A stretch of 64,000 nt of DNA from Streptomyces sp. S.PB5 (GCF_030403745.1 NZ_JAQMWP010000016.1:62001-126000), one strand, 5' to 3'. Positions 34,631 to 43,441 are shown, counted from the first letter of the stretch. Notes: a model not told the origin generated them from the sequence alone. Translations and numbers: made by a program.

Positions 34631-34658
34631 ACAGCCAAGGTTGTACAGCCTGGGCTGT
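34631..34658. promoter_or_regulatory. Two tandem MarR-type operators
   Basis: Two abutting 14-bp dyads lie just before the MarR gene: ACAGCC-AA-GGTTGT (34631-34644) and ACAGCC-TG-GGCTGT (34645-34658). The second is perfect and the first has one mismatch. Their position 18 bases before the start fits autorepression of the MarR-MFS operon. Confidence 0.7.
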
Positions 34659-34675
34659 CTATCTACTCTGAGGAC

Positions 34676-35161
34676 ATGATGCCAGCGGATGAACACCCCT
34701 TGACCGAGGCCGCCGTTCAGGCGGCCGGCGACATCTGGGTGATGGTGGGCCGGCTCCGTCGCAAGCTGCGCGCCCTCGAAGCGGCCGAGGAACCGGCGGG
34801 CCGGGGCCAGAGCGCGGAGAAGGAACCATCTCCGCCGCAGAGTTCCGTTCTGCGCCGTCTCGCCAGGAACGGTCCCGCCTCCGCCAGCGATCTCGCCGCC
34901 GCAGAGGGCGTACGGCCTCAGTCGATGGCCAAGACCGTCATCGCCCTGGAAGAGGCCGGGCTCGTCTCGCGCAGTCCGGACCCCGAGGACGGACGCCGGC
35001 AACTGGTCTCGCTCACCGCCCGCGGGCACGAACGGCGCAAGGGCGAGCGCCTCGCCCGTCAGGTGTGGCTCGCCCGGGCCCTGCAGGAGCACGGCACCGA
35101 GGAGGAGGTCCGGGCGGTCATCACCGCCATGGCGCTGCTCGACAGGGTGGCGCAGGCGTGA
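34676..35161 (+). CDS. MarR-family transcriptional regulator
   Basis: A 161-residue winged-helix protein; ATG 34676 and ATG 34679 are both usable, with GAGG close by. The DNA-binding core is 'SSVLRRLARNGPASASDLAA', 'AEGVRPQSMAKTVIALEEAG' and 'SRSPDPEDGRRQLVSLTARG', with the wing 'DPEDGRR' typical of MarR. Its stop overlaps the MFS start as GTGA, so regulator and exporter form one operon, the usual efflux arrangement. Confidence 0.92.
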   Translation: MMPADEHPLTEAAVQAAGDIWVMVGRLRRKLRALEAAEEPAGRGQSAEKEPSPPQSSVLRRLARNGPASASDLAAAEGVRPQSMAKTVIALEEAGLVSRSPDPEDGRRQLVSLTARGHERRKGERLARQVWLARALQEHGTEEEVRAVITAMALLDRVAQA

Positions 35162-36570
35162 CACGTACAGCCGCGCACGGACAGCGGCAAGCAGAGAGCG
35201 GCGGCTTCGACCGTCGCCTGATCGCACCGATGATCCTGGGTTCGGTTCTCAACCCCGTCAACTCCTCCATGCTCGCGGTCGCGTTGGTCCCCATCGGCCG
35301 CGCGTTCGGCGCGCCGCCCTCACAGACGGCATGGCTCGTCTCCGGCCTCTACCTCGCGACCGCCGTCGGCCAGCCGGTGATCGGGCGACTCGTCGACGCC
35401 TTCGGTCCGCGTCGGCTCTATCTGCTGGGCACCGCGCTGGCCGGCCTGGCAGGACTGCTCGGCACTCTCGCTCCGAACCTGTGGGTCCTGGTCGCCTCCC
35501 GCGTCCTCCTCGGATTCGGCACCTCGGCGGCCTTCCCCGCGTCCATGTCCCTGCTGCGCTCCGAGTCCCAGCGCACGGGCCGGCAGAACCCGAGTGGCGT
35601 CCTCGCCGCGCTGTCGATCGCCAACCAGGTCACCGCGGTCGCCGGCCCGGCCCTCGGTGGCCTGCTGATCGGCACGGGCGGCTGGCACCTGATCTTCGGC
35701 ATCAACGTGCCCCTGTCGCTCATGTGCCTCGTCCTGGGCACACTGTGGCTGCCACGCGGCACGCCCTCGGGCGGGACACCACACATCGATGTGCCGGGCA
35801 TGCTGTGGTTCGCCGGATCACTGACCACGTTCATGCTGTTCCTGATGAACCCGGCGGTCACACACTGGTACCTGCCGGTGCTCGGCCTGGCCACGGGCGC
35901 GGTGTTCGTCCGCCGCGAACTCGGCATCGCCCAGCCGTTCATAGACCTGCGGGTCCTCGGCGGCAACGCACCGCTGCTCGCCACCTTCACCCGACAGTGC
36001 CTCGCGTACACCACGTCGTACGCCTTCTTCTACGGTTACAGCCAGTGGCTCCAAGAGGGCCGGGAACTCAGCGCGCCGGAGGCCGGGCTGCTTCTGCTCC
36101 CCCTGTCGGTGACGGCCCTCGGTGTCACGGCGCTCACGGGGCGCCGTGGCCGGGTGCGGGGCAAACTCGTCGCCGGCGCCCTCTTCCAATGCCTCGGCTG
36201 TGGGGCGTTGTTGCTCCTGCGCAGCGACAGTCCGGTCTGGCTGCTCGTCGCGCTCAGCGCCGTCGTCGGCATCCCGCACGGGCTGATCGGACTGGCCAAC
36301 CAGAATGCCCTGTACGCACAGGCCGACCCCGCCCGCATGGGCTCGTCCGCGGGACTGCTGCGCACGTTCATGTACGTAGGCGCCCTGTTCGCGGCGGCGG
36401 CGAGCGCCGTGTTCTTCCAGGACGGCGCCACCAGCTCCGGACTCCACGCCATGGCCTGGCCCCTCATCGGCGTGGCCGCCGTGTTCCTGGTCCTGTGCCT
36501 GGCCGACCGGTCGTTGGGCCGCGTCGGCTCCACACCTGTCGACAAGGCAACTCCCCGGTTGACGAACTGA
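35158..36570 (+). CDS. MFS transporter, drug-efflux type
   Basis: A 470-residue membrane protein with 12-14 helices starting at GTG 35158. 'IAPMILGSVLNPVNSSMLAV' and 'QTAWLVSGLYLATAVGQPVI' followed by 'GRLVDAFGPRRLYLLG' form the DHA-type motif A region, and 'NQVTAVAGPALGGLLIG' is the motif C helix of antiporters. Coupled to a MarR gene, so efflux of a toxic compound is likely. Confidence 0.88.
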   Translation: MTRTAAHGQRQAESGGFDRRLIAPMILGSVLNPVNSSMLAVALVPIGRAFGAPPSQTAWLVSGLYLATAVGQPVIGRLVDAFGPRRLYLLGTALAGLAGLLGTLAPNLWVLVASRVLLGFGTSAAFPASMSLLRSESQRTGRQNPSGVLAALSIANQVTAVAGPALGGLLIGTGGWHLIFGINVPLSLMCLVLGTLWLPRGTPSGGTPHIDVPGMLWFAGSLTTFMLFLMNPAVTHWYLPVLGLATGAVFVRRELGIAQPFIDLRVLGGNAPLLATFTRQCLAYTTSYAFFYGYSQWLQEGRELSAPEAGLLLLPLSVTALGVTALTGRRGRVRGKLVAGALFQCLGCGALLLLRSDSPVWLLVALSAVVGIPHGLIGLANQNALYAQADPARMGSSAGLLRTFMYVGALFAAAASAVFFQDGATSSGLHAMAWPLIGVAAVFLVLCLADRSLGRVGSTPVDKATPRLTN

Positions 36571-36587
36571 GTTAACGCCGATAACTT
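36559..36587 (+). promoter_or_regulatory. Promoter of the thioesterase gene
   Basis: TTGACG (36559-36564), 17 bases, TAACTT (36582-36587), followed after 29 bases by the GTG start at 36617. Good match to the main vegetative consensus. It overlaps the end of the MFS gene. Confidence 0.55.
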
Positions 36588-36616
36588 ATCGCCCCTGACT
36601 CAGATGGGAGCCGCCC

Positions 36617-37021
36617 GTGCCCACACTCGTGGCCGAAGACGTCTACGCACTCGCGCCGTACGCCAAGACCCTCGGAGTCGCGTTCGAGGAGATGACGACA
36701 GCCGGCGTTCGAGCCACACTGGCGCACGATCCCTCACTCTCCACGGTGGGCGGTGGCCTCCACGGGGGCGCGTTGATGGGACTGGCCGATGTGAGCGCTG
36801 CCGTGTGCGCCGCCCTCAACGGCCCGGCCGGCGCCGCACCGGCCACCGTGGAGTCGACCACGCACTTCCTTCGGCCGGCACACACAGACGTCGTCGCGAC
36901 AGCTCGCCCCCTGCGCGTGGGCCGCAACACCGTCATCGAGGTCGACGTGCACGACGCTGCAGGCGAACTGTGCGCCCGGGTGACCCAGGTGGTCACCACC
37001 GTCAAGCCGAAGACAACTTGA
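36617..37021 (+). CDS. PaaI-type hotdog thioesterase
   Basis: A 134-residue hotdog-fold protein from GTG 36617 with GGGAG upstream. The motif 'VGGGLHGGALMGLADVSAAV' is the PaaI/DUF4442 active-site signature with the acidic residue on the long helix, followed by 'ESTTHFLRPAHTDVVATARP'. Such enzymes hydrolyse acyl- or aryl-CoA thioesters. A TetR gene follows after 28 bases. Confidence 0.9.
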   Translation: MPTLVAEDVYALAPYAKTLGVAFEEMTTAGVRATLAHDPSLSTVGGGLHGGALMGLADVSAAVCAALNGPAGAAPATVESTTHFLRPAHTDVVATARPLRVGRNTVIEVDVHDAAGELCARVTQVVTTVKPKTT

Positions 37022-37049
37022 TGTCGTTCTGCCCCGAAGGCCTCTTCCT

Positions 37050-37688
37050 GTGACCGGCTCCCGCGTTCGTGCCCCCAAGGGTCAGGGGGGCCTGCTGCGC
37101 GAACAGCTGCTCGACATCGCCGGTCAACTGCTCGAAGACGGTGGCCCCGACGCCCTGACGATCCGCGCTGTGGCGACAAGCGCGCGAGTCACCCCACCGG
37201 CCGTCTACCTCCACTTCGCTTCGAAGAGCGAACTCGTCCACGCCACGTGCCTGCGGGTGTGGAGTTCGCTGTTCGTCGAGTTGGAAGCGGTGTCCCGGGC
37301 GGTCCCGGACCCGGTGACGGCGCTCCACGAGACCTGCGTCTCCTACATCACGTTCGGGCTCCGCCATCCCTCCCAGTACCGACTGGTCATGGACGGCGAG
37401 GCCACCGAGGCCAGCCGCCAGAACGCGGACGCGTGTTTCCGGTATTTCCGGGACAAGGTCGCGGCCTGCGTCGATGCCGGAGTACCGGTGGAGAGCCCCA
37501 CCGAAACAACCAGACTGCTGTGTTCCGCCGTACACGGCGCGGTCAGTCTCCTGATCCACCAGGAGCGGGACATGTGGCCTCCGGACACCGCTCGCTATGC
37601 CGACAGGGCGGCGTCCTCATCTGTGCACGGCGCGCTTCTCTCCGCATCGCCACCCTCGCTGTCCACCGTCGCGGCCTTGCGGGTGTGA
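37050..37688 (+). CDS. TetR-family transcriptional regulator
   Basis: A 212-residue regulator from GTG 37050. 'LLREQLLDIAGQLLEDGGPD' and 'IRAVATSARVTPPAVYLHFA' are the N-terminal helix-turn-helix. The ligand domain resembles the TetR_C 'WHG' group ('YRLVMDGEATEASRQNA'). Likely cotranscribed with the thioesterase; probable ligands are acyl-CoAs or small hydrophobics. Confidence 0.9.
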   Translation: MTGSRVRAPKGQGGLLREQLLDIAGQLLEDGGPDALTIRAVATSARVTPPAVYLHFASKSELVHATCLRVWSSLFVELEAVSRAVPDPVTALHETCVSYITFGLRHPSQYRLVMDGEATEASRQNADACFRYFRDKVAACVDAGVPVESPTETTRLLCSAVHGAVSLLIHQERDMWPPDTARYADRAASSSVHGALLSASPPSLSTVAALRV

Positions 37689-37826
37689 GCGGACACGAGC
37701 CGTACACCCACGGTGCCAAAACGTCGACGGCCGCGGCAGAGGTACGCGGAAGCGAGGTTTCCCGGGCCGAGCGGACGGACCAGAACCACGGCGTCGGCAC
37801 GGCCGTGCCGACCCATTGAGGACACC

Positions 37827-37991
37827 CCTTTCGCCGATTCGATGTTCCTCACCTTGCTCCTGTGCATCGACGGCCAGACCGATCTGCGTCTGGTCGCGCC
37901 CTTTCGGAAAGTGGCACGCGTTCTGGAACTGACCGGGGCCGACGAAGTGCTGGCCGTGCGATCGACCGTTGCCGAAGCCGCCGCGGGCTGA
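37827..37991 (+). pseudogene. C-terminal half of a STAS-domain anti-sigma factor antagonist
   Basis: Reads 'FADSMFLTLLLCIDGQTDLR' then 'LVAPFRKVARVLELTGADEV' and 'LAVRSTVAEAAAG' to a stop at 37991. 'FADS' is the position of the phosphorylated serine in SpoIIAA-like STAS proteins, and 'LRLVAP...V.RVLELTGADEVL' is their final strand and helix. The first half of the domain is missing; the frame upstream is unrelated. Confidence 0.6.
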
Positions 37992-38106
37992 GGTCGTCTC
38001 ACGTACCCTCCCAAAACCCCTCCCCCGGCCCGGACAGGCGTTCCCCCCGCCCCACACCCCGCCCCGCCCGGCGTTTCCCGGCGACGTCCCGGTCGTTGAC
38101 GGGCGT

Positions 38107-38358
38107 ATGACGGCACGGGACGAGGACGCACATCCGGTGGCCTTCGCACAGCTCACCGGCGCGTACTGGCTGGAGGACGAGGTGTGCATGTGGTGCAGCA
38201 CCCTGCTCAGCACACGCAGCGTATCTGCGACCGCCGGAGACCACGAACACCCTGACGACCGGTCCGGGTGGGCACAGTGGATGGGCCGCATCCGCGTGGT
38301 CATAGTGCCGGTAGCCGCGCTGGTCATCGCCTCCGCCTTGATCGTCGCGGTGACGTGA
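38107..38358 (+). CDS. Small putative membrane protein
   Basis: An 83-codon frame ending in a hydrophobic segment ('RVVIVPVAALVIASALIVAV') that could be one membrane helix. The N-terminal part is polar with two cysteines ('VCMWCSTLL'). No family is recognised and no strong ribosome binding site precedes it. It may be a decayed fragment. Confidence 0.3.
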   Translation: MTARDEDAHPVAFAQLTGAYWLEDEVCMWCSTLLSTRSVSATAGDHEHPDDRSGWAQWMGRIRVVIVPVAALVIASALIVAVT

Positions 38359-38771
38359 ACGACACGCGGCGTGTCAGCCGCAGCGGATACACAGCCCCTG
38401 AGCGGTGGCCGCGTTCGGAGGCCAAACCGGCTGCCTGGTGGGAGAGATTGGAGGAAGGGCGGCCGCCGCCCTGTCGGCGATGACAGCGGCCGCACGTGCG
38501 AGGAGTCGCGTCACCCCCCGGACCCAGACCTCCTCGCACGAGATCACCCTTGTGACCTTGGGGTATGCGGGAATACACCCCAACTCAAGAAGCCGCAAAA
38601 ACGACCGGTCCGGGGCTCGCAAGCGGCCCCCTCTCGCGGGAAAGCGAGCTCCGGTCACCCAAGCATGTCGCCCGAGACGACCGCCAGCAGCACCGCTCAA
38701 CGCCTACGAAAATCTTGGAAGACCCTAATTCATGACGCTCCCCCCCCGGAAGCCCGGCCCCGGAACCCGGG
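38359..38771. other. Gap without a recognised gene
   Basis: About 400 bases between the small putative membrane protein and the hairpin at 38772. Short frames on both strands have no recognisable domain. Nothing functional seen apart from the hairpin at its right end. Confidence 0.5.
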
Positions 38772-38830
38772 GCGACGCACTGTCCCCCGGCAACGGCCCG
38801 CATGGGCGTTGCCGGGGGACAGTGCGTCGC
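38772..38830 (-). terminator. Very strong hairpin downstream of the chloroperoxidase-like gene
   Basis: Perfect 24-bp arms (38772-38795 and 38807-38830) around an 11-base loop, beginning GCGACGCACTGTCCCCCGGC. It sits 44 bases beyond the stop of the minus-strand hydrolase gene. No U-tract follows on that strand, so it would act as an intrinsic terminator of the T-less kind common in Streptomyces, or as an mRNA stabiliser. Confidence 0.8.
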
Positions 38831-38873
38831 TATCAGGCTCTCGCTGCCGCCCGGCAGAGGCGGGCGGTGCGCC

Positions 38874-39704
38874 TTAACCCTCCACGAAGGCCAGGATGTC
38901 GGCGTTGAGCACCTCGGGGTGCGTCGACAGCATGCCGTGGGGGTAACCCTCGTAGCTCTTGAGCGTGCCGTCCTTGAGCAGCTCAACGGACTTCGGGGCC
39001 GAGTCGGCGTACGGCACGACCTGGTCGTCCGTCCCGTGCATCACGAGGACGGGGACGTCGATCTTCTTCAGGTCCTCGGTGAAGTCGGTCTCCGAGAACG
39101 CCTTGATGCATTCGTAGTGGGCGTTCGTCGCGCCCATCATGCCCTGCCACCACCACCGGTCGATGAGTCCCTGGGACACCTCGGCCCCGGGCCGGTTGAA
39201 GCCGTAGAAGGGGCCGGCCGGGACATCGATGAAGAACTGGGCCCGGTTGGCGGCGAGCGCGGCACGGAATCCGTCGAAGACCTCGATCGGAGTGCCTTCG
39301 GGGTTACTGTCCTTCTTCACCATGACCGGGGGGACGGCAGCAACGAGTACCGCCTTGGAGACCCGGCCGGGCTTGGCCTGCGCCACGTAGCGCGCGACCT
39401 CGCCGCCGCCGGTGGAGTGCCCGATGTGCACCGCTCCCTGCAGGTCCAGGTGGTCGGTCAGCACGTTGACGTCAGCGACGTAGGTGTCCATCTCGTGGCC
39501 GGTCGAGGGCTGGCTGGAGCGCCCGTGCCCGCGGCGGTCGTGGGCGATGACGCGGTAGCCCTTGGAGAGAAAGAACAGCAACTGGGCGTCCCAGTCGTCG
39601 GAGCTGAGCGGCCAGCCGTGGTGGAAGACGATCGGCTGGGCGTCCCGCGGGCCCCAGTCCTTGTAGAAGATGACGGTGCCGTCCGGTGTGGTGACTGTGC
39701 TCAT
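38874..39704 (-). CDS. Alpha/beta hydrolase, cofactor-free haloperoxidase/esterase type
   Basis: A 276-residue enzyme from ATG 39704 (AGAGGA upstream; the in-frame extension to 39743 lacks a site). 'FHHGWPLSSDDWD' is the oxyanion region, GHSTGG at about 95-100 has the nucleophile S97, 'VMHGTDDQVVPY' the acid and 'YPHGMLSTHPE' the histidine. These are the landmarks of the non-haem chloroperoxidase group, which has esterase and perhydrolase activity. Confidence 0.92.
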   Translation of the reverse strand: MSTVTTPDGTVIFYKDWGPRDAQPIVFHHGWPLSSDDWDAQLLFFLSKGYRVIAHDRRGHGRSSQPSTGHEMDTYVADVNVLTDHLDLQGAVHIGHSTGGGEVARYVAQAKPGRVSKAVLVAAVPPVMVKKDSNPEGTPIEVFDGFRAALAANRAQFFIDVPAGPFYGFNRPGAEVSQGLIDRWWWQGMMGATNAHYECIKAFSETDFTEDLKKIDVPVLVMHGTDDQVVPYADSAPKSVELLKDGTLKSYEGYPHGMLSTHPEVLNADILAFVEG

Positions 39705-39878
39705 TACTGGTTCCTCTGCTTGTTCGGATGTTCGGTTGTGCATGGCGTCAGTCGACCCGTGTCCCGGTGAACGCCGGGGTGTGCCGGCCGACTGCCGGGC
39801 CTGTGCGAGAAGTTCTCGCCTTCGGACGGCTCTCGGCCGGCCTGTCGCCCGAGCCGCGTGGAGCTCACCTGGTGGAGC

Positions 39879-40592
39879 TCACTTGGTCGCTTCGACGGCC
39901 TGCAGGATGATGTCCACGACCTCGTCAGGGTGGGAGAGCATGACCATGTGCGAGGCGTCGATCTCCACGAAGTCGATTCCGGCACGGCGGTAACCGAAGC
40001 GTTCCACATCGGGATTGATGGTGGTGTCGGAGCTGGAGACGACCGCCCACGCCGGCTTGGTCCTCCAGGCCGCGGCGGTCGCCTTCTCGGCGAACGCCAG
40101 ACCCGCCAGCGGGCGCTGTGACGACGCCAGCACGGCGGCGAGATCCGGGTCCACGTCGGCGGCCACGACCTCGGGGAACTTGTCCACGTCGACGGTGACG
40201 TCGGGGTTCTTCTCGTCATAGTCCGCCAGTGGCGACGGCGTGAAGACGAGGGCGGCGCCCAGTTTCGAGTCGGGGAAGCCGCCCTGGAGTTCGCCCAGGC
40301 TCTCGCCCTCCTCCAGCGCGTACCCCGAGAGGTACACCAGGGCCTTCACGTTCTCCTCGGTCCCGGCCATGGTGATCACGGCACCGCCGTAGGAGTGACC
40401 GACGAGGACCACCGGGCCGCCGACGTTGCGCACGACGGACGCCACGTATGCGGCGTCGCCCAGCAGGCTGCGGTTCGGCACGCCCGGAGCGACGACCTTG
40501 AAGCCCTTCTTCAGCAACCGGGAGGTGACGGGGGCGTAGGAGGAGGCATCGGCGAACGCTCCATGGACGAGAACGATGGTGGGCCGGGTCAC
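39879..40592 (-). CDS. Alpha/beta hydrolase
   Basis: A 237-residue cytoplasmic hydrolase from GTG 40592, which follows GAGGAG closely. 'IVLVHGAFADASSYAPV' and 'VVLVGHSYGGAVI' hold the oxyanion hole and nucleophile serine; 'VVSSSDTTINPDVERF' and 'EIDASHMVMLSHPDEV' carry the acid and histidine. This is the EstC/pyrethroid-esterase-like group. It lies upstream of the haloperoxidase-type hydrolase on the same strand, 174 bases apart. Confidence 0.9.
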   Translation of the reverse strand: MTRPTIVLVHGAFADASSYAPVTSRLLKKGFKVVAPGVPNRSLLGDAAYVASVVRNVGGPVVLVGHSYGGAVITMAGTEENVKALVYLSGYALEEGESLGELQGGFPDSKLGAALVFTPSPLADYDEKNPDVTVDVDKFPEVVAADVDPDLAAVLASSQRPLAGLAFAEKATAAAWRTKPAWAVVSSSDTTINPDVERFGYRRAGIDFVEIDASHMVMLSHPDEVVDIILQAVEATK

Positions 40593-40849
40593 GGGTCTCC
40601 TCGGGTGAGCGATGGGCGGTGAGACCCTCGACAGTACGGAGTCATATCGCGGCGTCTTGTCTCTGAGCGCACGAAGTCTGACCCGAAAGCGCTCGCGCGG
40701 CATGCGCGAGACCGTCGCATCAACGACCGTAGCCGGAATCGCCGCAGTCAGCGCGGCGAACTTCGGTCCGCGGTGGTCGTGGCTTCGCTCAGTTCGAACC
40801 GCCTGCCGATGATGAAGGCACCGTCACCTACGACGGCGCCACAGAGGGC

Positions 40850-41113
40850 ATCCGGTCCATGGTCCGATGACGCTCTCGGCCATCTCTCCGGGCAGGGGCG
40901 CCAGGTACTCCGCCACCGCGAGCAAGGTCCGGTCCGAACAGGCCGGTCCTACGAGCTGCACACCGGTTGGGAGGCCGTCGGCCCTATGCGCAACAGGCAT
41001 GACCAGGCTGGGCAGACCGACGGTGGTTGGTGGGGTTGGCCCAGCCGGTCTGGTCGAAGAAGCTCCGTTCGACGCCGCCGACCATGATGAGAGAGCGGCT
41101 CCCGGCCGGGACT
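40850..41113 (-). pseudogene. C-terminal fragment of an amidase-signature enzyme
   Basis: Minus-strand reading gives 'MVGGVERSFFDQTGWANPTN' in one frame, then 'VGLPSLVMPVAHRADGLPTG' and 'VQLVGPACSDRTLLAVAEYL' in the next. The 'GLP....P......GLPTGVQLVG' motif is the C-terminal signature of GatA-type amidases. A one-base frameshift separates the parts and the catalytic Ser-Ser-Lys region is gone. Confidence 0.65.
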
Positions 41114-41170
41114 GTCAACGGAAACGGGGGCAGGGGGCAGGGGGAACATGTGCGCAGGGCGGCGGAAAGG

Positions 41171-41188
41171 TACGGGTACGGGTACGGG
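41171..41188. repeat. Short tandem repeat, three copies of TACGGG
   Basis: Three exact TACGGG units lie between the amidase remnant and the HTH fragment. This is a minor simple repeat in a debris region, with no further meaning seen. Confidence 0.7.
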
Positions 41189-41289
41189 TGTGAGCCTTGC
41201 ATGTGGCGGTGGCCGGGATCAGTCCGAGCGGGGCGAGGAGCGGGGCGGAAGTCCCCGCACCCGCCAGGCCCTCCATATCCGAGCCACAT

Positions 41290-41424
41290 GGAGCGGCACG
41301 GCGAGCGGCGAAGACGCAGCCCGAGCGTTCGGGCTGTCCAGGTCGAAGAGCTACGACCTTGTCCGCCGCGGCGAGTTTCCCTGCCGCGTGCTCCAGATCC
41401 GACGCACCGCCCGGATTGTCACTC
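41290..41424 (+). pseudogene. Excisionase-like helix-turn-helix fragment
   Basis: Reads 'GEDAARAFGLSRSKSYDLVR' then 'RGEFPCRVLQIRRTARIVTQ'. This matches the compact winged-helix of excisionase/HTH_17 proteins ('vdEAArlLGvsrstvYrLvrrGeiP.RVlRIG'). No start or stop of its own is clear, and at about 41424 it abuts the transposase fragment that reads the other way. Remnant of an integrative element. Confidence 0.5.
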
Positions 41425-41752
41425 AGGCGGTGAAGGCGAACTCCGGATCGTGCAGTTCGAGACCGAGACAGTGCTTCCAGTCCAGGTGGCAGCGGACCGT
41501 GTCCGCCGCCTGCCGGTCGGTGAGGTTCTCCACGTACTGCACCACCGACACCAGCGCCAGCTGGGCCCGCGACAACCCGCGCCGTCCGTCAGCCGGATAC
41601 CAGTCGGCGAAGTCGCTATCCGTGCACAGGCCATCCAGCCGATCGCGCACCTGCATGGCGGCCGTGCCCCGCGGTTTACTCGCCCGCGCCATCCGCACCG
41701 TCAACGGCGGAATCACCCGTCCTGGCCTCGAACCCATCACCACCGGGGCCAC
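41423..41752 (-). pseudogene. IS1182-type transposase, N-terminal fragment
   Basis: About 109 codons: 'RMARASKPRGTAAMQVRDRL', 'FADWYPADGRRGLSRAQLAL', 'VSVVQYVENLTDRQAADTVR' and 'CHLDWKHCLGLELHDPEFAF'. This is the DUF772 N-terminal domain of IS1182-family transposases. The DDE catalytic domain is absent, cut at the junction with the excisionase-like fragment, so the element is dead. Confidence 0.75.
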
Positions 41753-41892
41753 CCTCCGACCGCCGAAACCGCCCCGCTCCTACCAGCGCAGCACGACAGG
41801 AACATCAACTCACGTGCAGCCATCAGACTTCACCTCACCGAGGGAAGATCACCAACAGCATCAGTTCCGCGAACGGCGGGTGGGGTTGCCGG

Positions 41893-42471
41893 TCAGCCCA
41901 GCAAGGCGCTCGCTGCACGCAATTCGTTCAGGGCTGCCAGGGTGTACCCGGCGAGGTCGTCCTCGCCGTCACGGTCGCCCTCGGACCATTGGGCGTATCC
42001 CCGTTTGAAGGCGAGGACGCCCAGCTCGCCCGCCAGAGCCGCGGTTGGATCGGGTATGCCGCGGGCGACCAGAGCGTTCGTCATCGCGGCCGCGAGGCTG
42101 ACGCTCTTGAGGGCGTCACGCTCTTGGAGTTCGGCGCTGGCGGCGACGGCCGCCTTCAGGCGAGGCGCGAGCTCGCGGCTCATGGGGCCCATCGCGCTCG
42201 ACGCGCGCTCCAGACCGGCGGCGACCGCCTCAAGCGGGCTGGCGTCAGTGGGTGCGTCGGCGATCCCGTCGGTCAGCAGTCGGCTCAGCGTCTCCTGTCC
42301 GGCCACCAGCAGCTCGCGCTTGTCGGGGAAGTGCCGGAAGAAGGTGCTCTTGGTGACCCCTGCGCGCTCGGCGATCTGCGCGACCGTCGTGGCGTCGTAC
42401 CCCTGCTCGGTGAACAGGTCGACGGCGGCCACGACGAGGCGTTCGCGTGCGCCCGGTTCCCATCTGCCCAT
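41893..42471 (-). CDS. TetR-family transcriptional regulator
   Basis: A 192-residue regulator from ATG 42471 (AGGA 8 bases upstream; an ATG at 42480 is too close to it). 'RERLVVAAVDLFTEQGYDAT' and 'VAQIAERAGVTKSTFFRHFP' are the DNA-binding helices. It faces an NAD-dependent epimerase-like gene across two strong palindromes and most likely represses both genes. Confidence 0.92.
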   Translation of the reverse strand: MGRWEPGARERLVVAAVDLFTEQGYDATTVAQIAERAGVTKSTFFRHFPDKRELLVAGQETLSRLLTDGIADAPTDASPLEAVAAGLERASSAMGPMSRELAPRLKAAVAASAELQERDALKSVSLAAAMTNALVARGIPDPTAALAGELGVLAFKRGYAQWSEGDRDGEDDLAGYTLAALNELRAASALLG

Positions 42472-42487
42472 GGTCACCATCCTAAGC

Positions 42488-42543
42488 GATGGGACTCTTG
42501 TCCCATCACTGCAGTAGAGTGATGGGACAAGAGTCCCATCACT
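42488..42543. promoter_or_regulatory. Pair of TetR operators in inverted orientation
   Basis: Two dyads, GATGGGAC-TCTT-GTCCCATC (42488-42507) and GATGGGAC-AAGA-GTCCCATC (42521-42540), lie between the divergent TetR and epimerase genes. The right one extends to 11-bp arms (AGTGATGGGAC, 42518-42543). The two are reverse complements of each other, so the whole region is also a large inverted repeat. Confidence 0.85.
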
Positions 42544-42559
42544 CGTGGGGGAGTTTTCC

Positions 42560-43441
42560 ATGCGCGTTTTTGTCACCGGTGGCACCGGTCTGATCGGTTC
42601 CGCTGTCGTCGCCGAACTGCTCGACAACGGCCACACCGTCCTCGCTCTCGCTCGCTCCGACGCATCCGCGCAGGCCGTGGAGGCGGCCGGTGCCGAGCCC
42701 CTCCGGGGAGCCCTCAGCGACCTGGACACCCTTCGCGCCGGCGCCGCCCGGGCCGACGGGGTGATCCACCTCGCGTTCGACCACGACTTCAGCAGTCCCG
42801 ACACCCTCGCGAAGTCGGTCGCGGAGGAGGGTGCCGCCCTCGCGGCCCTCGGCGAGGAACTCGTCGGCAGCGACCGGCCCCTCGTCACCTGCTCGGGTAC
42901 GCCCTACGTACCCGGCCGCGCCTCTACTGAGGCCGACCCGCTGATGACCGAGGGGCCGGTCGGCGGTCGCGGTCGTGCGGTGACGTCGGTCCTGGGCCTG
43001 TCCTCGCGCGGGGTCCGCAGCAGCGCCGTACGCCTGCCACGCACGGTTCACAACCAGGGTTCCGGCGGATTCGCCGGCCTGTTGACCGGCATCGCACGCC
43101 GGACCGGGGTGTCCGGTTACCCGGGTGACGGCGCCCAGCGCTGGCCGGCGGTGCACGCGCTCGACGCGGCGGTCCTCTTCCGGCTCGCCCTGGAGCAGGC
43201 GGAAGCGGGTACCTCCTGGCATGCCGTGGCCGACGAGGGGGACGAGGTTCGCGATATCGCCACGGTCATCGGCCGACGGCTGGGCCTGCCGGTCGAGTCG
43301 GTTCCGGCGGAGACCTTCGGCCCCCTCGGCCAGATCTTCGCGAGCGACCAGCCCTCGTCCAGCGCGTACACCCGGCGGGCGCTCGGCTGGGAGCCCAAGC
43401 ACCCCAGCCTTCTGGAGGACCTGGAGAACATCCAGCCCTGA
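42560..43441 (+). CDS. NAD-dependent epimerase/dehydratase-family (extended SDR) protein
   Basis: A 293-residue protein from ATG 42560, 7 bases after GGGGGAG. 'MRVFVTGGTGLIGSAVVAEL' is the cofactor motif GGTGLIG; 'DGVIHLAFDHDF' and 'RGRAVTSVLGLSSRGVRSSA' follow, and 'SSSAYTRRALGWEPKHPSLL' is the C-terminal segment of the dihydroflavonol-reductase-like group. The usual YxxxK is not evident, so catalysis may differ. Regulated by the divergent TetR gene through the shared operators. Confidence 0.88.
   Translation: MRVFVTGGTGLIGSAVVAELLDNGHTVLALARSDASAQAVEAAGAEPLRGALSDLDTLRAGAARADGVIHLAFDHDFSSPDTLAKSVAEEGAALAALGEELVGSDRPLVTCSGTPYVPGRASTEADPLMTEGPVGGRGRAVTSVLGLSSRGVRSSAVRLPRTVHNQGSGGFAGLLTGIARRTGVSGYPGDGAQRWPAVHALDAAVLFRLALEQAEAGTSWHAVADEGDEVRDIATVIGRRLGLPVESVPAETFGPLGQIFASDQPSSSAYTRRALGWEPKHPSLLEDLENIQP

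Noticed and set aside
41171..41188. TACGGG repeats as a possible CRISPR or telomere-like array
   Set aside because: Only three 6-bp units, no spacers and no flanking repeats.
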